A stretch of DNA of 64,000 nucleotides from SAR202 cluster bacterium (lineage in GTDB: Bacteria > Chloroflexota > Dehalococcoidia > Lucifugimonadales > UBA1123): positions 1 through 64,000 of the forward strand of contig JASMDM010000019.1 of assembly GCA_030752795.1 (NCBI GenBank), read 5' to 3'. The notes under the pieces are model-generated. The model made no database searches. It had not been told where the DNA came from and worked only from the letters and a program-made list of their open reading frames with translations. The number at the start of each line of letters is the position of its first letter. Position 1 is the stretch's first letter. The position numbers and the translations under genes are program-made. This document shows, one piece after another, positions 54,203-62,436 of this stretch.

Positions 54203-54865
54203 TCAGTCGTCCGGCCAGGCGTCGCCTTCGTAGGCCACCTGCCAGAACAGATACTCGTATCGTAACGCCGTGTGGAACAACTCGTCTATGCGTCCATGCC
54301 AGGCGCCCGGGTCGGCATTGTCCAAGTACTGGCCCATCCAGGCAACCAGGTCCCCGAGCACGTCGGGGCCGTGGAGATCGATCCACTCCCGGTAGATCGG
54401 ATTGTCCGGGGGTTTGCCTTCCGCGAGCAGGCGTGTGCCCCAATCGAGGTACGTTCCCTCGGTGACGTACAGCACGGCGAGCACGTCCTCGAACCCGCCT
54501 TCGAGGCCGGTACGCACGAGGAAGTCGCCGAAGCCGCGGGTTGTTGGCGACGCGCTGGCCGACGAGTATTCGGCTTCCGAGGCGCCGAGTTCGTCGAACG
54601 CGCGCATGAACAGGTCGTTTTCCGGGTCGAGGATTCCGGTTAGGAACGCGTGCAGCCTGCTGGCCGAGTCCATGTCCGGGGCCTTGGCCATGCCCATTGA
54701 GGTCATGCTGACCAGGTCTCGAACGAAGACGTAGTCCTGAAGGAAGTAGCGTTTGAATTTCTCGGGAGGCAGCGTTCCGTCGCCCATCTCCACGACGAAC
54801 GGATGGAATACCATCTGCTCCCAGAGTTTTTCGTATTTGGATTTGAGTTGTTGCGTGAGGGGCAT
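54203..54865 (-). CDS. tenA: TenA family aminopyrimidine hydrolase, Cys-less (TenA_E type)
   Basis: 220 residues, all helical, matching TenA/thiaminase II: FVVEMGDGTLPPEKFKRYFLQDY at the N-terminus, AVLYVTEGTYLDWG in the middle and FHTALRYEYLFWQVAYEG at the C-terminus. The active-site Cys of classic TenA (in LLPCxWLY of the B. subtilis type) is replaced by VLAVLYVTEG, while the C-terminal Glu (R-Y-E-Y-L-F-W) stays. Such TenA_E proteins hydrolyse amino-HMP or its formyl form to HMP. That fits the adjacent pyrimidine importer. ATG 54865; preceded by a 155-base gap after thiY. Confidence 0.88.
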   Translation of the reverse strand: MPLTQQLKSKYEKLWEQMVFHPFVVEMGDGTLPPEKFKRYFLQDYVFVRDLVSMTSMGMAKAPDMDSASRLHAFLTGILDPENDLFMRAFDELGASEAEYSSASASPTTRGFGDFLVRTGLEGGFEDVLAVLYVTEGTYLDWGTRLLAEGKPPDNPIYREWIDLHGPDVLGDLVAWMGQYLDNADPGAWHGRIDELFHTALRYEYLFWQVAYEGDAWPDD

Positions 54866-55020
54866 ATTGGGGTTTCCATGTCGATTAGGAGTTTTGTACC
54901 GGTGTTAACGAACCTGACATTGTTGTTCGGGACCTGGATAGGTACATGGTCCGCGGGAGGGTTGGAAACTCTCTCCTACGAATTGCCGATTCTGGCCCGG
55001 CGTCCCGGATTGTGGCGCGA

Positions 55021-56016
55021 TTATTTCGCGTAGTCGCTTGAAAATGCTTTCGCCGGATCGAGTTCGCCGGTTAAGAGGCCCGCGTCTTGCATCCACTTGA
55101 CGAAGCTGGCCCAGCGCACTGAGTCTTGCTGGCCGAACTCTGCGTCGTTGGTCTTCCAGGCGGAGACCAGCAGGTCCGCGCCGGGCCGGTCGATGGCCTC
55201 GTCTATTTCGTCTTTGTTGGCCTTGACCAGGATGTCCACGCCAGCCTGGGGGTCGCTGATGGCGTCGGCATAGCCTTTCTTGATGGCTCGCACGAACCGT
55301 TCTATGACGTCGGGGTTCGAGTCGATCATCTCTTCGCTGGTCACCATCACGAGCTCGTAGTAGGCGGGGACGCCCCACTCGTCCATGCGCATGATATTGA
55401 CGGGGTGGCCCTGATTCTCGAGCAGGATGCTCTCGTGAGTCCAGTAAGCGCCGACCACCGCATCGACCGTTCCGCTGATCAGCGATTCGGCCAGGTTGAA
55501 GCCCACGTTGACGAGCTCAACGTCGGCGAGGCCTTGAGAGCCGTCGAATTTCAGCATCGTGTCGAGCAACGGCTCGTTGGTCGGTATGCCCGGATACCCG
55601 ACCTTCTTGCCGACCAGATCGGCGGGGCGTGCGATGCCCGACGATTCGAGCGCCATGACCGAGTTCAGCGGATATTGCACCATGCCGACCACGGAGACAA
55701 CGGGAACGCCCTGGGCTCTCGCTAGAAGCACGTCGGGTTGATAGCTGATCCCGAAATCGTCCGCGCCCGCTCCTACTGTCTGGAGCACAGTGGAAGGGTC
55801 GACGGGAGTGTAGAGTTCGACGTCGAGGTTCTCTTCTTCGAAGTAACCCTTGTCTTCGGCGATGTAGAGCCCCAGATGGTTGGCGTTCGGGTACCAGTCT
55901 AACGCCAGTTTGATGGAAGCCCGCTCCGACTCGTCGGAGCCGCAGGCAACCAGCAAAGCAACGATTGTCGCCACGATCACTGCCACCATTGGCTTAGGCA
56001 CGATTTTCTCGATCAC
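55021..56016 (-). CDS. thiY: ABC transporter substrate-binding lipoprotein, ThiY-like
   Basis: 331 residues if begun at GTG 56016 (GAGGT 7 bases upstream); a TTG at 56043 overlapping the permease stop is an alternative. AVIVATIVALLVACG is a lipoprotein signal with lipobox. The NMT1/ThiY domain has IKLALDWYPNANHLGLYIA, GADDFGISYQPDVLLA and GKKVGYPGIPTNEPL. These proteins capture formylaminopyrimidine (FAMP) or HMP outside the cell. Third gene behind the TPP riboswitch, consistent with vitamin-precursor uptake. Confidence 0.88.
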   Translation of the reverse strand: MIEKIVPKPMVAVIVATIVALLVACGSDESERASIKLALDWYPNANHLGLYIAEDKGYFEEENLDVELYTPVDPSTVLQTVGAGADDFGISYQPDVLLARAQGVPVVSVVGMVQYPLNSVMALESSGIARPADLVGKKVGYPGIPTNEPLLDTMLKFDGSQGLADVELVNVGFNLAESLISGTVDAVVGAYWTHESILLENQGHPVNIMRMDEWGVPAYYELVMVTSEEMIDSNPDVIERFVRAIKKGYADAISDPQAGVDILVKANKDEIDEAIDRPGADLLVSAWKTNDAEFGQQDSVRWASFVKWMQDAGLLTGELDPAKAFSSDYAK

Positions 56017-56039
56017 GATTTGCACCTCATTACCCTCAG

Positions 56040-56870
56040 TCAAATCCCATGTTGGTCGCTTGAGCTATGCTGCCACGGCAGCGCGACCCTTTCGACAATG
56101 CCCACGAGTGTGAATAGTCCGACGCCCATCGCGGACAGTATCGTGATCGCCGCGAAAACCCGTTCGGTTAGGAACAGCGGTTTGGATCGAATCATCAGAT
56201 AACCGAGCCCTTCGCTGGAGCCCACCCACTCGCCGATGACGGCGCCTATCACGCTTACGGCAATCGCCACGCGCATGCCTGAAAACAGGTATGGCAGCGA
56301 GGTGGGCGCCTGGATTTTTGCGAATATCTGCCAACGATTCGCGCCGAGAGTCCGCATGAGTGAGATCGTGTCCGCGTCAGCGGATTTCAGACCGTCGGCC
56401 ATGTTGACCGCGATCGGGAAGAAGCTAATCAACGCCACCACGATCACTTTCGGCGCCAGGCCATATCCGACCCAGATCAGGAGCATCGGCGCGATGACGA
56501 TGATCGGGATCGTTTGCGATGCGATCACGAACGGGTACAGCGCTCGTTCCACGGTCCGAGACAGACCGATGGTCGACGCCAGCGCGACGCCGGCCGCGAG
56601 CGCGAGCCCGAATCCGATGGCGATCTCTTCCAACGTCACCCAAGAATGGCGGGCGAGCAATCCGGCGCTGTCGCCAATCGTCGCCACGACCGCGGACGGC
56701 GCCGGCAAAAGCCACTTTTCGATGTCGAACACCCGGACATATCCCTCCCAGAGCACGATGATGCCAGCGACGATTGCCAGCGCGGGCAGCCACCGAGCTC
56801 CGAAAGCACGTGCCGAGGATTGCCAATCATGGCGGTTGGTCGATTCCGGGGCTACAGTCGCCCTGCTCAC
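56040..56870 (-). CDS. thiX: ABC transporter permease, ThiX-like
   Basis: 276 residues starting at GTG (GTGA overlap with the ATPase stop). Six membrane helices and the EAA-type loop LMRTLGANRWQIFAKIQAPTSLPYLF place it in the SsuC/ThiX group. GVRVAIAVSVIGAVIGEWVGS-type text follows it. It forms the membrane channel of the FAMP importer with the adjacent ATPase and lipoprotein. Stop codon overlaps the leader of thiY. Confidence 0.9.
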   Translation of the reverse strand: MSRATVAPESTNRHDWQSSARAFGARWLPALAIVAGIIVLWEGYVRVFDIEKWLLPAPSAVVATIGDSAGLLARHSWVTLEEIAIGFGLALAAGVALASTIGLSRTVERALYPFVIASQTIPIIVIAPMLLIWVGYGLAPKVIVVALISFFPIAVNMADGLKSADADTISLMRTLGANRWQIFAKIQAPTSLPYLFSGMRVAIAVSVIGAVIGEWVGSSEGLGYLMIRSKPLFLTERVFAAITILSAMGVGLFTLVGIVERVALPWQHSSSDQHGI

Positions 56871-57667
56871 GACAGATCACCCGGTTGCTTTGACGCGTCT
56901 TCGGCGCGAATCGTGGCGAGCAGCTTCGCCTTCAAATCCACGAATGCCGGCGATGTCAGCATCTCCAGCTTTCGAGGCCGTGGCAGGTCGATGGGGATGT
57001 CCAGCGTCATCGTGCCCGGTCGCGCCGACATCACGTATACTCTGTCGGACAGGAAGATCGCTTCGTCGACGTCGTGGGTGACCATCACGATTGTTTTGTT
57101 GAGCTCCCGCCACAGGCTCAGCAGCCACTCGTGTATCTGGGAGCGATTGAGCGCATCGAGCGCGCCGAACGGTTCGTCCAAGAGGAACACTTTCTGGTTC
57201 GCAAGCACCGTTCGCAAAAAGGCCGCTCGTTGCCGCATCCCGCCCGACAGCGCGCTCGGATACTCGTCCTCGAAGCCGCGCAGACCGAACTGATCCAGCA
57301 GTGCATCCGCACGGGCACGCGCTTCGCGCTTAGAGACGCCCTGCAACTCGAGCCCTATGACGGCGTTGCCCATGACGGTTCGCCAAGGCAGCAGCAGGTC
57401 CTTCTGTTGCATGTAGCCGACGGTTCCGAGACGGCGCGGATCCTGCTTGCCGTGAATCTCGAGGATCCCCGACATCGGCTCGTCGAGTCCGGCGACGATG
57501 TTGAGGAGAGTGCTCTTCCCGCAACCGCTGGGTCCGATGATGCTGACGAATTCGCCTTCGGCGGCCCGGAAGTCGACCGAATCGAGCACCGCCAATCGAT
57601 GGTCTCCCTGGTTGAACGACTTGTTCAGCGCCCGGACATCGATGATTGGTCCGGACTTGGACGGCAT
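56867..57667 (-). CDS. thiZ: ABC transporter ATP-binding protein, ThiZ-like
   Basis: 266 residues from MPSKSGPIIDVRALNKSF; an ATG at 57739 would add 24 residues and cannot be ruled out. Walker A GPSGCGKSTLL, Q-loop GYMQQKDLLLPW, signature LSGGMRQRAAFLRTV, Walker B KVFLLDEPFGALD and switch His VTHDVDEAI are all present. First gene after the TPP riboswitch and its terminator. It powers the ThiXY importer. The order Z-X-Y is tightly coupled by overlaps. Confidence 0.92.
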   Translation of the reverse strand: MPSKSGPIIDVRALNKSFNQGDHRLAVLDSVDFRAAEGEFVSIIGPSGCGKSTLLNIVAGLDEPMSGILEIHGKQDPRRLGTVGYMQQKDLLLPWRTVMGNAVIGLELQGVSKREARARADALLDQFGLRGFEDEYPSALSGGMRQRAAFLRTVLANQKVFLLDEPFGALDALNRSQIHEWLLSLWRELNKTIVMVTHDVDEAIFLSDRVYVMSARPGTMTLDIPIDLPRPRKLEMLTSPAFVDLKAKLLATIRAEDASKQPGDLS

Positions 57668-57837
57668 CGGCTCGGTCCGCTCCCGCGCATCTTGGGAGTG
57701 GCCGATCTCGTCGACTGGCTTTCGGGATGCCACCAACATTCAGTCCCCGCCGGATCGCTCCGCTCGAAGCGAACCCGGTGCTCGCTTCGTCTGTCGCGTT
57801 GTTCCACGTCATCACAAACGACAAATTGCAGCCAAAT

Positions 57838-57865
57838 AAAAAAGCCGCCCTGCCAACTGGGCGGC
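57838..57865 (-). terminator. Intrinsic terminator controlled by the TPP riboswitch
   Basis: Minus strand: GCCGCCC (57859-57865) pairs with GGGCGGC (57844-57850) around an 8-base loop, extended by weak pairs, and six T follow (57838-57843). It lies 10 bases past the riboswitch aptamer and about 100 bases before the first gene. With TPP bound, formation of this stem would end transcription. Confidence 0.88.
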
Positions 57866-57875
57866 CTTGCGAATT

Positions 57876-57977
57876 CCGGGAAACCTCGTCCCTTCGCTGG
57901 CATTACCCAGATCAGGTTCTCGGGGTCGACAGCGTCTCGGCTGCCCTCTCAGCCTGGCTTCCCAAGCTCCCCCCGGG
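57876..57977 (-). ncRNA. TPP riboswitch (THI element)
   Basis: On the minus strand the aptamer has the conserved CTGAGA (near 57947-57952) and ACCTGATCTGGGTAATGCCA followed by GCGAAGGGA (57890-57918), the canonical TPP-sensor core. P1 is formed by CCGGGGG (57971-57977) with TTCCCGG (57876-57882). It senses thiamine pyrophosphate and switches the downstream terminator, turning off the ThiZXY-TenA-ThiD salvage operon when vitamin is plentiful. Confidence 0.96.
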
Positions 57978-58000
57978 TGATCATATTTCAACTTGGGGCA

Positions 58001-58030
58001 AGTCTATCCGCGTGCCCGCATTACTGTCAA
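58001..58030 (-). promoter_or_regulatory. Promoter of the TPP-riboswitch operon
   Basis: Minus strand TTGACA (58025-58030), 18-base spacer, TAGACT (58001-58006). The -35 is consensus and the -10 matches four of six. The start of transcription would be near 57994, just ahead of the aptamer at 57977. Confidence 0.7.
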
Positions 58031-58077
58031 GCTATGTGATATCTGGCCGTCACAAGCGCTTCAAGGCACGGGACAGC

Positions 58078-58245
58078 CTAACCGCCGTGGCATTTCTTGA
58101 ACTTCTTGCCGCTGCCGCACGGGCACCGTGAGTTGCGCCCGACCTTCCCAGCCGCGCGCACCTTCTCGGTGTCTGCCCTGTTCGTTTGACAAGCGACGCA
58201 GGTGCATCCGGTCGGGTGCTCTTCTATCCAGTTCGGCCTGATCAT
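58078..58245 (-). CDS. SEC-C motif zinc-binding mini-protein
   Basis: 55 residues, ATG 58245 (GAGGT just upstream) to TAG 58078. The C-terminus [20 protein letters not shown] is the SEC-C zinc motif in which Cys41, Cys43, Cys52 and His53 hold zinc, as at the SecA C-terminus. The N-terminal third adds Cys14, Cys16 and Cys19 (GCTCVAC), which could form a second site. Such proteins may bind ribosomes or SecB-like partners, but their role is not settled. The gene sits between the thiamine promoter and the helicase, read on the minus strand. Confidence 0.85.
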   Translation of the reverse strand: MIRPNWIEEHPTGCTCVACQTNRADTEKVRAAGKVGRNSRCPCGSGKKFKKCHGG

Positions 58246-58461
58246 GAGACCTCATATTAACACTTGTTGTAGCCGGCATCCCACGGTTCGACGGCGTCGC
58301 TCGCGATGCTGGAAATCCTATCGGGCATGAATACTGTACAGGACGTTGAGCAGGAGCGTCGAGCGTAGGCATTCGCCTCAAAGCCAATAGCTGTTACAAT
58401 GGTTCGTTGACGTCGATACAAATCTGAAAAAAAGACAAGACATTAGGGCTAAGAGTGTAAC

Positions 58462-60063
58462 TTGGCTCAATGCAGTCAAGGAGCACCCCAACTGAAATTC
58501 GAACAATTTGACCTAGACCGACGCATTCTCGCCGGCGTGAATGCAACGGGCTACACCGAACCCACGCCCATCCAAGAACAAGCCATCCCCGCGGTACTCG
58601 AAGGCAAAGACCTGCTGGGCGTGGCTCAAACCGGCACCGGAAAGACCGCGGCGTTCATCCTACCCCTCCTGCAGCGACTGATGACCGACTATGCGCCGCG
58701 CCGAATCAGAGCTTTGATTGTGGCGCCGACTCGCGAGTTGGCGGAGCAGATCCACCAGACAGCCGTGGATCTGGGCGCCAACACTAAAACCCGCAGCGTT
58801 GCCATATACGGCGGCGTGAGCAAGAACCCCCAGATCACGACGCTCAGGCGCGGCGTTGAGATCGTCGTCGCGTGTCCGGGCCGCCTGCTCGACCACATTC
58901 GCGACGGCAACATCGACATCTCGCAGATCGACGTGCTGGTGTTGGACGAAGCGGACATGATGTGCGACATGGGCTTTCTGCCCGACATCCGTCGCATCCT
59001 CGAATACGTTCCCGATCAACGCCAAACCTTGTTCTTCAGCGCCACGATGCCTGACGAGATCCGGGCGCTGACGAAAGACATTCTGACAAACCCGACGACC
59101 GTGCAGATCGGCATGATGGCGCCGGTCGAGACCGTCACCCACGCCCTTTACCCGGTGGGCGAACGCATGAAGACCCGCATGCTGATGGCGCTTCTGGAAA
59201 AGGAAGCCACCGGACGAGTTCTGGTGTTCACCCGCACGAAACACCGAGCTCGCAGGGTCGCGCAAGACCTGGAGCGAAAACGGTACCGCGTCGCCGCGCT
59301 GCAGGGCAACATGGCGCAGGCGCGCCGGCAAGCGGCGCTGGACGGATTCCGTGACGGCAGGTACGACATCCTGGTGGCCACGGACATTGCTTCACGCGGC
59401 ATCGACGTCTCGCAGATATCCCACGTCATCAACTACGACATGCCGATGACGGTCGACGCCTACACGCATCGCATCGGCAGGACCGGGCGCGCGCATGAAA
59501 CAGGCGAGGCGCTCACGCTGATGGTGCACGAAGACGAGTCACTGGTGCGCCGAATCGAGAAGCTTCTGCGAACCAGGATCGAGCGACGCAGGCTGCCTGA
59601 TTTCGATTATGGCGGATACTCGCCAATCCGACAATCGTCCGATGATCGGCAACCTCGCGACAATGGCAGGGGACGCCCGAGCGACAACGGATACCGGCGA
59701 AACGGCAACGCGACGTCTTACGCCAGGAGCGAACCCAGGCGGAACGGCAGAGCTCCGGTCAGGGCCCAGAACGGGGCCGACGGCGACGTGACGCCATACG
59801 ACAGGAGCGAGCCAAGGCGATACGGCAACGCAACGCCATCTGACAGGAACGAACCGAGGCGCAACGGCAGACCTCAAGTCCAGTCGAACGGCGCCGACGC
59901 CAACCCGTCTCAGACTACGCCAGGCACTGGCCGGACCGTGTACAGCGCTTCTCCTTCGAGAACGCCCAACAACGGCGCGGGTTCCAACGGGCAGCAGCAG
60001 CGTCGTCGACGGCCGCATCGCGGGAAGAGGTACGTACCGGCAGGCGGCAGGCCGCGAGCCTGA
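58462..60063 (+). CDS. DEAD-box ATP-dependent RNA helicase (RhlE/CshA-like)
   Basis: About 530 residues. Motifs run in order: Q motif GYTEPTPIQEQAI, Walker A AQTGTGKT, PTRELAEQ, DEAD in LVLDEADMMCD, SAT (FFSATMPDE), ATDIASRGID and HRIGRTGRAHE. The last ~150 residues are a Gly/Arg/Asn-rich tail with repeated RSEPRRNGR and SDRNEPRRNGR units, a probable RNA-binding tail. It may unwind RNA in ribosome assembly or cold adaptation. The frame opens at TTG 58462, but AAGGAG (58478-58483) and the family N-terminus (KFEQFDLDRRILAGV) point to a start at CTG 58492. Confidence 0.93.
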   Translation: MAQCSQGAPQLKFEQFDLDRRILAGVNATGYTEPTPIQEQAIPAVLEGKDLLGVAQTGTGKTAAFILPLLQRLMTDYAPRRIRALIVAPTRELAEQIHQTAVDLGANTKTRSVAIYGGVSKNPQITTLRRGVEIVVACPGRLLDHIRDGNIDISQIDVLVLDEADMMCDMGFLPDIRRILEYVPDQRQTLFFSATMPDEIRALTKDILTNPTTVQIGMMAPVETVTHALYPVGERMKTRMLMALLEKEATGRVLVFTRTKHRARRVAQDLERKRYRVAALQGNMAQARRQAALDGFRDGRYDILVATDIASRGIDVSQISHVINYDMPMTVDAYTHRIGRTGRAHETGEALTLMVHEDESLVRRIEKLLRTRIERRRLPDFDYGGYSPIRQSSDDRQPRDNGRGRPSDNGYRRNGNATSYARSEPRRNGRAPVRAQNGADGDVTPYDRSEPRRYGNATPSDRNEPRRNGRPQVQSNGADANPSQTTPGTGRTVYSASPSRTPNNGAGSNGQQQRRRRPHRGKRYVPAGGRPRA

Positions 60064-60071
60064 CGCTTAGG

Positions 60072-60556
60072 CTACGCCCATCGGCGCAGGATCTCTTCCA
60101 CCGGCGTGAACTCACCCGCCCACCATTCGTAGGCTTTGATGCCCTCGTCTTTGAGGACACGTCCCAGGACGAACATCGCCGGTTTCAATCGCTCGGTTAA
60201 CTCGTCGAGCTTGACGTAGGGTCGATTCCGCTTGCCGAACGCTTCGTAGCCGACGCTGTAGACAACGCCCGCCAGCGGCGTGGGCAGGATCGAACCGCTG
60301 CACAGGACGCACGGCGCCGTGCTCGAGTAGAGCGTCGATGCGGCGAGCTCATCCTCCGACAGCTCCTTGCGCGCCTCCACGACGAGCCTGTATTCGGCAT
60401 GTTGGAAGCTGTCGTCGTCGGTATTGACCGTGTTCAACGCTCGTATGACGATCTCACCGTCGCGCACCACATGGCGCCGAATGGCTCGTCGCCGGCTTTG
60501 CCAGCCTCGATCGCCAGTCTGTGGCATTCTCTGATGAATTCGTGGTGCCCTTCCAT
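60072..60556 (-). pseudogene. Cytidine/deoxycytidylate or guanine-type nucleoside deaminase, frameshifted
   Basis: The zinc deaminase motifs are in the main frame: HAEYRLVVEA (H-A-E) and APCVLCSGSI (P-C-x-x-C), with TLYSSTAPC between. The N-terminus lies in another frame, from ATG 60556 after a perfect GGGAGGTGAC, coding MEGHHEFIRECHRLA to GDEPFGAM. Just then the frame is lost at about 60468-60472, where one missing G (CATGTGGTG instead of CATGGTGGTG) restores FGAM-VVRDGEIV. Known relatives deaminate nucleosides or bases. Probably functional if the deletion is a read error. Confidence 0.75.
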
Positions 60557-60597
60557 GTCACCTCCCGATCTACTCTGCCCCGTTTTCGCCATTCGCT

Positions 60598-61896
60598 TCA
60601 ACGTTCCTTCGCGACGCCTGGTCTCAACCTTCGCGGCAACACTGGCGGTCGAGCCATGAAGACGAGCCCCATCGACACCAGTGCGGCTACTGAGAATCCG
60701 TAAAACGCCAGCTCGAAGCTGTCGGTTCGATCGAACACGAATCCCGAGATGATCGGCCCCGTGATGATTCCCGCCATCTGAACCGAGCTTCGGAATCCCT
60801 GGATCGTCGCGTATGACCTTCTGCCGAAGTAATCGGCTATCAACGACTGCGGGATGACCGATATGCCGCCCTGCGCCGCCGCGTACGCCACCAGCGCAGG
60901 AATGACCTGCGACACGCTCGACGACCTCGCCATGAAGACGATCGACACCGACATCATCGCCAACGACGCGACCATCACATAGCGCTTGTTCACGTAGTCA
61001 CCGAGCGCGCTGAGCCCGAACCGGCCCGGGATGCTCATGATCCCGACCGACCCCGCCAAAGTCGCGGCGGTTACCGCGGAAGCGCCGAGATCGACGAAGA
61101 AGGGTACGAGCCAAAGGCCAACTCCTCCGCTGACGAGAGACCTGGCCATGATCGAAAGGGTGAGGTACCAGAAGCTCGATGTGTTGAGCGCCTCTCGAGC
61201 GGTGAAGTCTTTCGACAGATCGAGCGTCGGAGGGCGTGAACCGGCTCCGCCTCCGCTCTGCTCTTCCGGCGCCCTGCCGTCCGGGTAGTATCCGTATTGC
61301 TCCGGTCTGTGCCGCATCACAGCAGCGATGGGCACGCCCAGGGCCGCGATGCCCACACCGACTATCGAGGCCGCATTCCGCCAGCCGTAATTGTTGACCA
61401 TCCAGCCAACAGCCGGCACAAGCAAACCGCCGAGGCCCACGCCCGACCACTGAATCCCAAAAGCGAGCCCTCGCCTGCGGTTGAACCAGTTGGCGACCGC
61501 GGCGGTGATGGGCGTGCTCATGCCCAAGCTGTTGCCAAGCGCGATGAGGAAGATGTAGACGATGAAGAAGGAGGCAAGCCCATTGATGCGACTCATGAGG
61601 ATGTAGCCGATACCCATGAGCGGTATGCCGACGATCATCAGCCTGCGCGGTCCGATGCGGTCGACGGCCATGCCCTCGATCGGGCCGAGCATCCCCGATT
61701 CCAGGCGCGCCACGGAAAAGACGATGGCGATTACGCCGTAGCTCCACCCGAACTCTTCGCTGAGCGGAATGATGAAGTTGCCGAAGCCGTGGAAATTGAT
61801 GCCCGAGGAGATCGCCATGCCAAATCCGCCGGCGATGACGATCCACCAACCGTAGAAGAACTTGTTCTTTGGCTGAATCTCCGTCGGTGAGGCCAT
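60598..61896 (-). CDS. MFS transporter, monocarboxylate/OFA-like
   Basis: 432 residues, ATG 61896 after GGAGGAG. Twelve membrane helices with FYGWWIVIAGGFGMAISSG near the start, typical of the OFA/monocarboxylate-porter group, and motif A GMAVDRIGPRRLM. SMAYAAAQGGIS-like text occurs late (AYAAAQGGISVIPQS). It imports or exports a small carboxylate. A formyl-CoA-transferase-like gene lies nearby on the same strand, which would fit an oxalate or formate-type substrate, but this is a guess. Confidence 0.88.
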   Translation of the reverse strand: MASPTEIQPKNKFFYGWWIVIAGGFGMAISSGINFHGFGNFIIPLSEEFGWSYGVIAIVFSVARLESGMLGPIEGMAVDRIGPRRLMIVGIPLMGIGYILMSRINGLASFFIVYIFLIALGNSLGMSTPITAAVANWFNRRRGLAFGIQWSGVGLGGLLVPAVGWMVNNYGWRNAASIVGVGIAALGVPIAAVMRHRPEQYGYYPDGRAPEEQSGGGAGSRPPTLDLSKDFTAREALNTSSFWYLTLSIMARSLVSGGVGLWLVPFFVDLGASAVTAATLAGSVGIMSIPGRFGLSALGDYVNKRYVMVASLAMMSVSIVFMARSSSVSQVIPALVAYAAAQGGISVIPQSLIADYFGRRSYATIQGFRSSVQMAGIITGPIISGFVFDRTDSFELAFYGFSVAALVSMGLVFMARPPVLPRRLRPGVAKER

Positions 61897-62119
61897 TTAC
61901 TCCTCCGCGGCCACCGCTCGGACTGCGGCCATGCTTGGCTCGACACCAAGAGGCCGTTCGGATTCTATCACCTGAGCCGATCCCGGTGCGCTTGCCGGAC
62001 CGCCGTCCAGACGGCAAAGGGGCTCGCCCCTCTGCACTCCCATTATTCCTCTGGACTGGTAAAGTGACACAATCGCTTACCGGCTAAGAAATTCAGAACA
62101 AAACCGAGGAGGGACCGAT

Positions 62120-62436
62120 ATGCAGCAACCCCAGCCATCAGGATTTTTCGCCGTAATTGCGAACACCGATCCCCGACTTTCCGATTGGTTGACCGAGGGA
62201 TGCGAGTTCATCCTGAGCGATGGCACGCTGCCGGCCAAAGTCAAGACGCTTGTGGCGATGCTGTGCGACGCACCGCTGGCCCGCGAGGACGGGGTTAAAG
62301 CGCTCTCCGACCGCGCCAGAGGGCCATGGGCGCGTCCGAGGACGAGATTTCTGAGACGATTCGCGTGGCATTCTTGATGGGTGGCCTGCCCGCCCTGTCT
62401 ACAGGCGCGAACGCATTCATGGAAGACTCAAACTAG
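62120..62436 (+). pseudogene. Carboxymuconolactone decarboxylase/AhpD-like, frameshifted
   Basis: The first frame (stop 62377) has LPAKVKTLVAMLCDAPLAREDGVKALSDRARG. The second, from about 62324 to TAG 62436, continues as MGASEDEISETIRVAFLMGG and LPALSTGANAFMED. The joined order is that of the CMD/AhpD-like fold, in which a lone Cys is common at the position of LCDA. The frame changes at about 62322-62326 (two surplus or one missing base). ATG 62120 is preceded by GAGGAGGGA. Its stop overlaps the converging CoA-transferase stop by CTAG. Confidence 0.7.

Noticed and set aside
52272-54233. 653-codon plus-strand frame over OCD, thiD and tenA
   Set aside because: Antisense to three clearly identified genes; the long frame is a product of GC-rich codon use.
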